Of a stretch of DNA of 64,000 nt, positions 61,554 through 64,000 are shown piece by piece (the stretch's first letter is position 1; each line of letters starts with the position of its first letter). Below the pieces are notes generated by a model. That model ran no database searches. It was given only the letters and a program-made list of their open reading frames with translations, and was not told the origin of the DNA. Both the position numbers and the translations under genes were made by a program. Source of the stretch: Palsa-739 sp036512155 (GTDB lineage Bacteria > Actinomycetota > Thermoleophilia > Gaiellales > Gaiellaceae). The stretch is from assembly GCA_036512155.1 (NCBI GenBank), contig DATCBD010000059.1, positions 1-64,000 on the forward strand, in the 5' to 3' direction.

Positions 61554-63383
61554 ATGATCTCGACCGACAAGACAATCTGCGGCCTCCCCCCACGGCTCGT
61601 CGCCTACATCGCGGCTGTCGTGGTCCTTGCAGCAGGCGCCCTCGGCGTTTCCGCCGCGCGCCTCGCCGCGAGCCCGCCCCGCCTGTACGACTGGCTGGGG
61701 ATCGGCCTCTTCCTCGGGCTCGCCCTCATCGCGGACCTCCACCCGGTCCCGCTCGATGACAAGGGCAGCCAGGTTTCACTCGCATTCGTCTTCCTCATCG
61801 CCGTCCTCGTCATCTTCGGCTGGGCGGCGGCGATCCCGGTCGCGGCGCTCAGCATCCTCCTGCCCATGCTCGTCCAGGGCAACCTGGTGCTGCGCGCGGC
61901 GTTCAACAGCGGCGCCTACGCCATCGCCGCGGCAGGCGCCGGCGCGACCCAGCTCTTCGGCCCGATCGACGACAGCGTCTTCCGGATGAGCGTCTACGCG
62001 CTCCTCGGCGGTCTCATCTTCGTCCTCCTCAACGCCGGCTTCGTGTCGGGGGCCGTCGCGCTCGCCGAGGGGCTCACCTACCGCTCGACCCTCGTGTCGA
62101 TGCTGCGGTACTCGGGCCCGGCGTTCGCGATCATGGCGTTCCTCGCTGCGCTTGCCGCGAACCTCTGGGCGATCAAGCCCGGGCTCCTCGTCCTCCTGGC
62201 CGGGCCGCTGTTCGCCCTCTCGCTCTACCAGCGGACGGCGCTCCGCTCCCGGCTCGCGCTGCACGACGCACTGACCGACAACCTCACCGGCCTCGGCAAC
62301 CATCGCGCGTACCAGGCAACCCTGCGCGAGCGAATCGCGTCGGCGGTTCACGACCACACCGAGTTCTCCCTCTGCATCGTGGACGTGGACGACTTCAAGC
62401 GGATCAACGACACCTACGGCCACCAGGTCGGCGACGACGTGCTCGTCGCGCTCGCCGCGATCCTGAGCAACGCCCGCGACGGGGCCGCGTTCCGCTGCGG
62501 CGGCGACGAGTTCGCCCTCCTGTTCGACGGCGACGGGACGATCGCGTTCGAGCGGATCACCGAGGTCCAGGACGCGGTCGCCGCGCTCGGCTTCACCCCG
62601 GTGACGATCAGCGTCGGCATCGCCAGCTACCCCGGTCAGGCGAGCGACGCCGATGGCCTGCAGCGCATGGCCGACGGCGCGCTGTACTGGTCGAAGCACC
62701 ATGGCAAGAACCGCTCCTTCGTCTACAGCCCGAAGGTCGTCCGCATCCACTCTGCCAAGGACCTCGAGTGGGAGACCGAGCGGATGGCGCGGCTGCGCGC
62801 GGCGAAGAACATCGTTCGCTTCGTCGACGCCAAGGACCCGATGACGGCCGACCATTCGGAGACCGTCGCCGCGCTGGCCGTCGCCATCGGCCACGAGATG
62901 GGCCTGGACGAGAGCACGGTCGACCAGCTCGCCCTCGCCGGGCTCCTGCACGACATCGGCAAGATCGGCATCGCCGACAGCCTGCTCCAGGCCGCGCGCC
63001 CCCTCACTCCGGCCGAGTTCGAGGTCGTCAAGACCCACTCGACCCTCGGCTACTCGCTCCTCGAGGGCCTCGGCATCGCGCCGATCGACGAGTGGATCCT
63101 CCACCATCACGAGGACTGGGACGGACGCGGCTATCCGGACCGCCTCGCAAGGGAGGAGATCCCGCTCGGCGCCCGCATCATCCGCGTGGCCGACGCCTTC
63201 GAGGCCATGACCGCGAACCGGCCTTACCGCTCCGCCCAGTCCGCCGCGTACGCGCTGGAGGAACTCCGCACGAACGTGGGCATCCAGTTCGACGCGGCCG
63301 CCGTCGCGGCTGTCGAGGCGTACCTCGCCCGGGAATCGCGCGGCGAGACGCGTCCGGCCGGGCTGTCCATCGCGTTCGCGTAG
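61554..63383 (+). CDS. Membrane GGDEF/HD-GYP cyclic-di-GMP enzyme
   Basis: A 609-residue protein. About seven membrane helices (about 15-230) precede a GGDEF domain (about 240-390) with intact RCGGDEF (near 315), and an HD-GYP phosphodiesterase domain (about 410-590) with HDIGKIG (near 465) and HHHEDWDGRGYP (near 520). No RxxD inhibitory site precedes GGDEF, unlike the three other cyclases here. It may both make and degrade cyclic di-GMP, or use GTP-bound GGDEF to control the phosphodiesterase. The membrane part resembles that of the 3941-5134 protein. ATG 61554 is chosen. Confidence 0.92.
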   Translation: MISTDKTICGLPPRLVAYIAAVVVLAAGALGVSAARLAASPPRLYDWLGIGLFLGLALIADLHPVPLDDKGSQVSLAFVFLIAVLVIFGWAAAIPVAALSILLPMLVQGNLVLRAAFNSGAYAIAAAGAGATQLFGPIDDSVFRMSVYALLGGLIFVLLNAGFVSGAVALAEGLTYRSTLVSMLRYSGPAFAIMAFLAALAANLWAIKPGLLVLLAGPLFALSLYQRTALRSRLALHDALTDNLTGLGNHRAYQATLRERIASAVHDHTEFSLCIVDVDDFKRINDTYGHQVGDDVLVALAAILSNARDGAAFRCGGDEFALLFDGDGTIAFERITEVQDAVAALGFTPVTISVGIASYPGQASDADGLQRMADGALYWSKHHGKNRSFVYSPKVVRIHSAKDLEWETERMARLRAAKNIVRFVDAKDPMTADHSETVAALAVAIGHEMGLDESTVDQLALAGLLHDIGKIGIADSLLQAARPLTPAEFEVVKTHSTLGYSLLEGLGIAPIDEWILHHHEDWDGRGYPDRLAREEIPLGARIIRVADAFEAMTANRPYRSAQSAAYALEELRTNVGIQFDAAAVAAVEAYLARESRGETRPAGLSIAFA

Positions 63384-63395
63384 GGCGGTGTACTC

Positions 63396-63953
63396 GTGGT
63401 TCTCGCCCTCCCGTTCCTGATCGGCGTCGTCGTCGCGCTGCCGCTGGGCGGCCGGCTGCGGGCGCTCGCCAGTGTTCGGCTGCGCTGGCTCGGGCTGGCC
63501 TACGTCGCGCTCGCGATCCAGATCGCCGCCTTCCCGGGGAGCTCGATGCCGTGGCATACGCCGGACGGCGTCGCCGTCGGCCTGTGGATCGCCTCCGACC
63601 TGCTGCTCGTCGCCGTGGTGGCGCGAAACGTGCGGCTGCCGGGCGTCGCGCTCGTCGCCGTCGGGCTCGGCTCCAACCTGCTCGCCGTCCTGGCCAACGG
63701 AGGCCACATGCCGGCGCTTCCGCGCGCGCTCGCCGCCGCGGGGCTCCACTACCACGTCGACATGAACAGCGAGGCGATGGCGCACCCCGCGCTCCCGTGG
63801 CTCGTCGACCGCTGGGCCGCGCCCCACTGGATCCCGCTCGCGAACATCTTCTCGGTCGGAGACGTCGCCATCGCCGTCGGCGGCTTCGTCCTCGCGCTCG
63901 CCGTAACCGGCGCGCGCCTGCCCGGCCTAAAGCCGCGCACCGCAACGACCTGA
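63396..63953 (+). CDS. DUF5317-like membrane protein
   Basis: A 185-residue membrane protein with four to five helices: FLIGVVVALPLGGRL, LGLAYVALAIQIAAF, LWIASDLLLVAVVA, VALVAVGLGSNLLAVLANGGHMP and a final helix near 155-175. The ANGGHMP segment and following polar loop are typical of the DUF5317 family; function unknown. GTG start with AGGGCGGTG before it, 12 bp after the cyclic-di-GMP enzyme, so probably one transcript. Confidence 0.8.
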   Translation: MVLALPFLIGVVVALPLGGRLRALASVRLRWLGLAYVALAIQIAAFPGSSMPWHTPDGVAVGLWIASDLLLVAVVARNVRLPGVALVAVGLGSNLLAVLANGGHMPALPRALAAAGLHYHVDMNSEAMAHPALPWLVDRWAAPHWIPLANIFSVGDVAIAVGGFVLALAVTGARLPGLKPRTATT

Positions 63954-63965
63954 CAAGCTAGGCGC

Positions 63966-64000
63966 ATCCGCTACCTCGTCGTTCCGCACACCCACTGGGA
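63966..64000 (+). CDS. Alpha-mannosidase-like (GH38) gene, first codons only
   Basis: The window ends 35 bases into an open frame reading (ATC)RYLVVPHTHW, which matches the N-terminal PHTHWDREW zinc-binding block of GH38 alpha-mannosidases. The frame is closed upstream by the preceding gene's TGA (63951-63953) and contains no ATG, GTG or TTG before this block. ATC 63966 sits exactly where the family's Met would be. The rest lies outside the window. Confidence 0.5.
   Translation, partial: MRYLVVPHTHW

Overview
This is a high-GC chromosomal window from an actinobacterium. The gene content and the style of several lineage-type small proteins suggest class Thermoleophilia (Gaiellales or Solirubrobacterales-like), which is an inference from gene families and not a database result. 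The organism looks like a rod-shaped monoderm: it has mreB-mreC-mreD-mrdA-rodA, rodZ, a D,D-carboxypeptidase and two secreted coiled-coil wall hydrolase-type proteins, and no outer-membrane genes. GTG and TTG starts are frequent.

Left edge (1-2400): a decayed integration hotspot. The C-terminus of a tyrosine recombinase runs into an intact tRNA-Ala(UGC). A 43-bp copy of the tRNA 3' end lies about 2 kb away, and two further integrase C-terminal relics lie between the two copies. A secreted protein gene and a small gene of unknown family survive inside the interval.

2450-18600: surface and signalling genes. These are an arylsulfotransferase-family protein, a GGDEF protein, a subtilase with a nine-fold DWSAT tail, a thioredoxin-like protein, an Ig-like repeat secreted protein, an asymmetric heterodimeric ABC exporter, a GAF/GGDEF/HD-GYP protein and a HAMP/GAF/GGDEF protein. 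A fourth c-di-GMP enzyme (GGDEF plus HD-GYP) is near the right edge, so cyclic-di-GMP turnover is a theme of the window.

18600-34600: core metabolism and housekeeping. This holds 2-oxoglutarate dehydrogenase E1, two small membrane proteins, the principal sigma factor, a fabF-desaturase pair for unsaturated lipids, a stand-alone receiver, lon with a co-transcribed HxlR regulator, pyroglutamyl peptidase with a SnoaL-like protein, a MacB/FtsX-type transporter and another receiver.

34600-53930: tRNA-Ala(GGC), a decaying secreted-protein locus with a structured leader, a PAS protein, rodZ preceded by DnaA-box-like repeats, then rne-rplU-rpmA-obgE-nadD-rsfS on the minus strand. The elongasome operon mreBCD-mrdA-rodA follows, then ssb, an alpha/beta hydrolase, a promoter-terminator unit that may be a small RNA, ku and an acyl-CoA synthetase.

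53930-64000: NlpC/P60 and 3D-domain wall enzymes transcribed divergently, a NarL-type regulator, dacB, ligA with a HAD phosphatase, a 42-residue membrane peptide, the GGDEF/HD-GYP protein, a DUF5317 membrane protein and the first codons of an alpha-mannosidase-like gene cut by the window edge.

I saw no CRISPR array, rRNA, IS element or obvious defence island. The most unusual items are the stacked integration remnants, a dispersed compound-palindrome repeat, the small-RNA-like unit at 51.05-51.19 kb, the DnaA-box-like cluster and several genes whose best start is not a canonical start codon.
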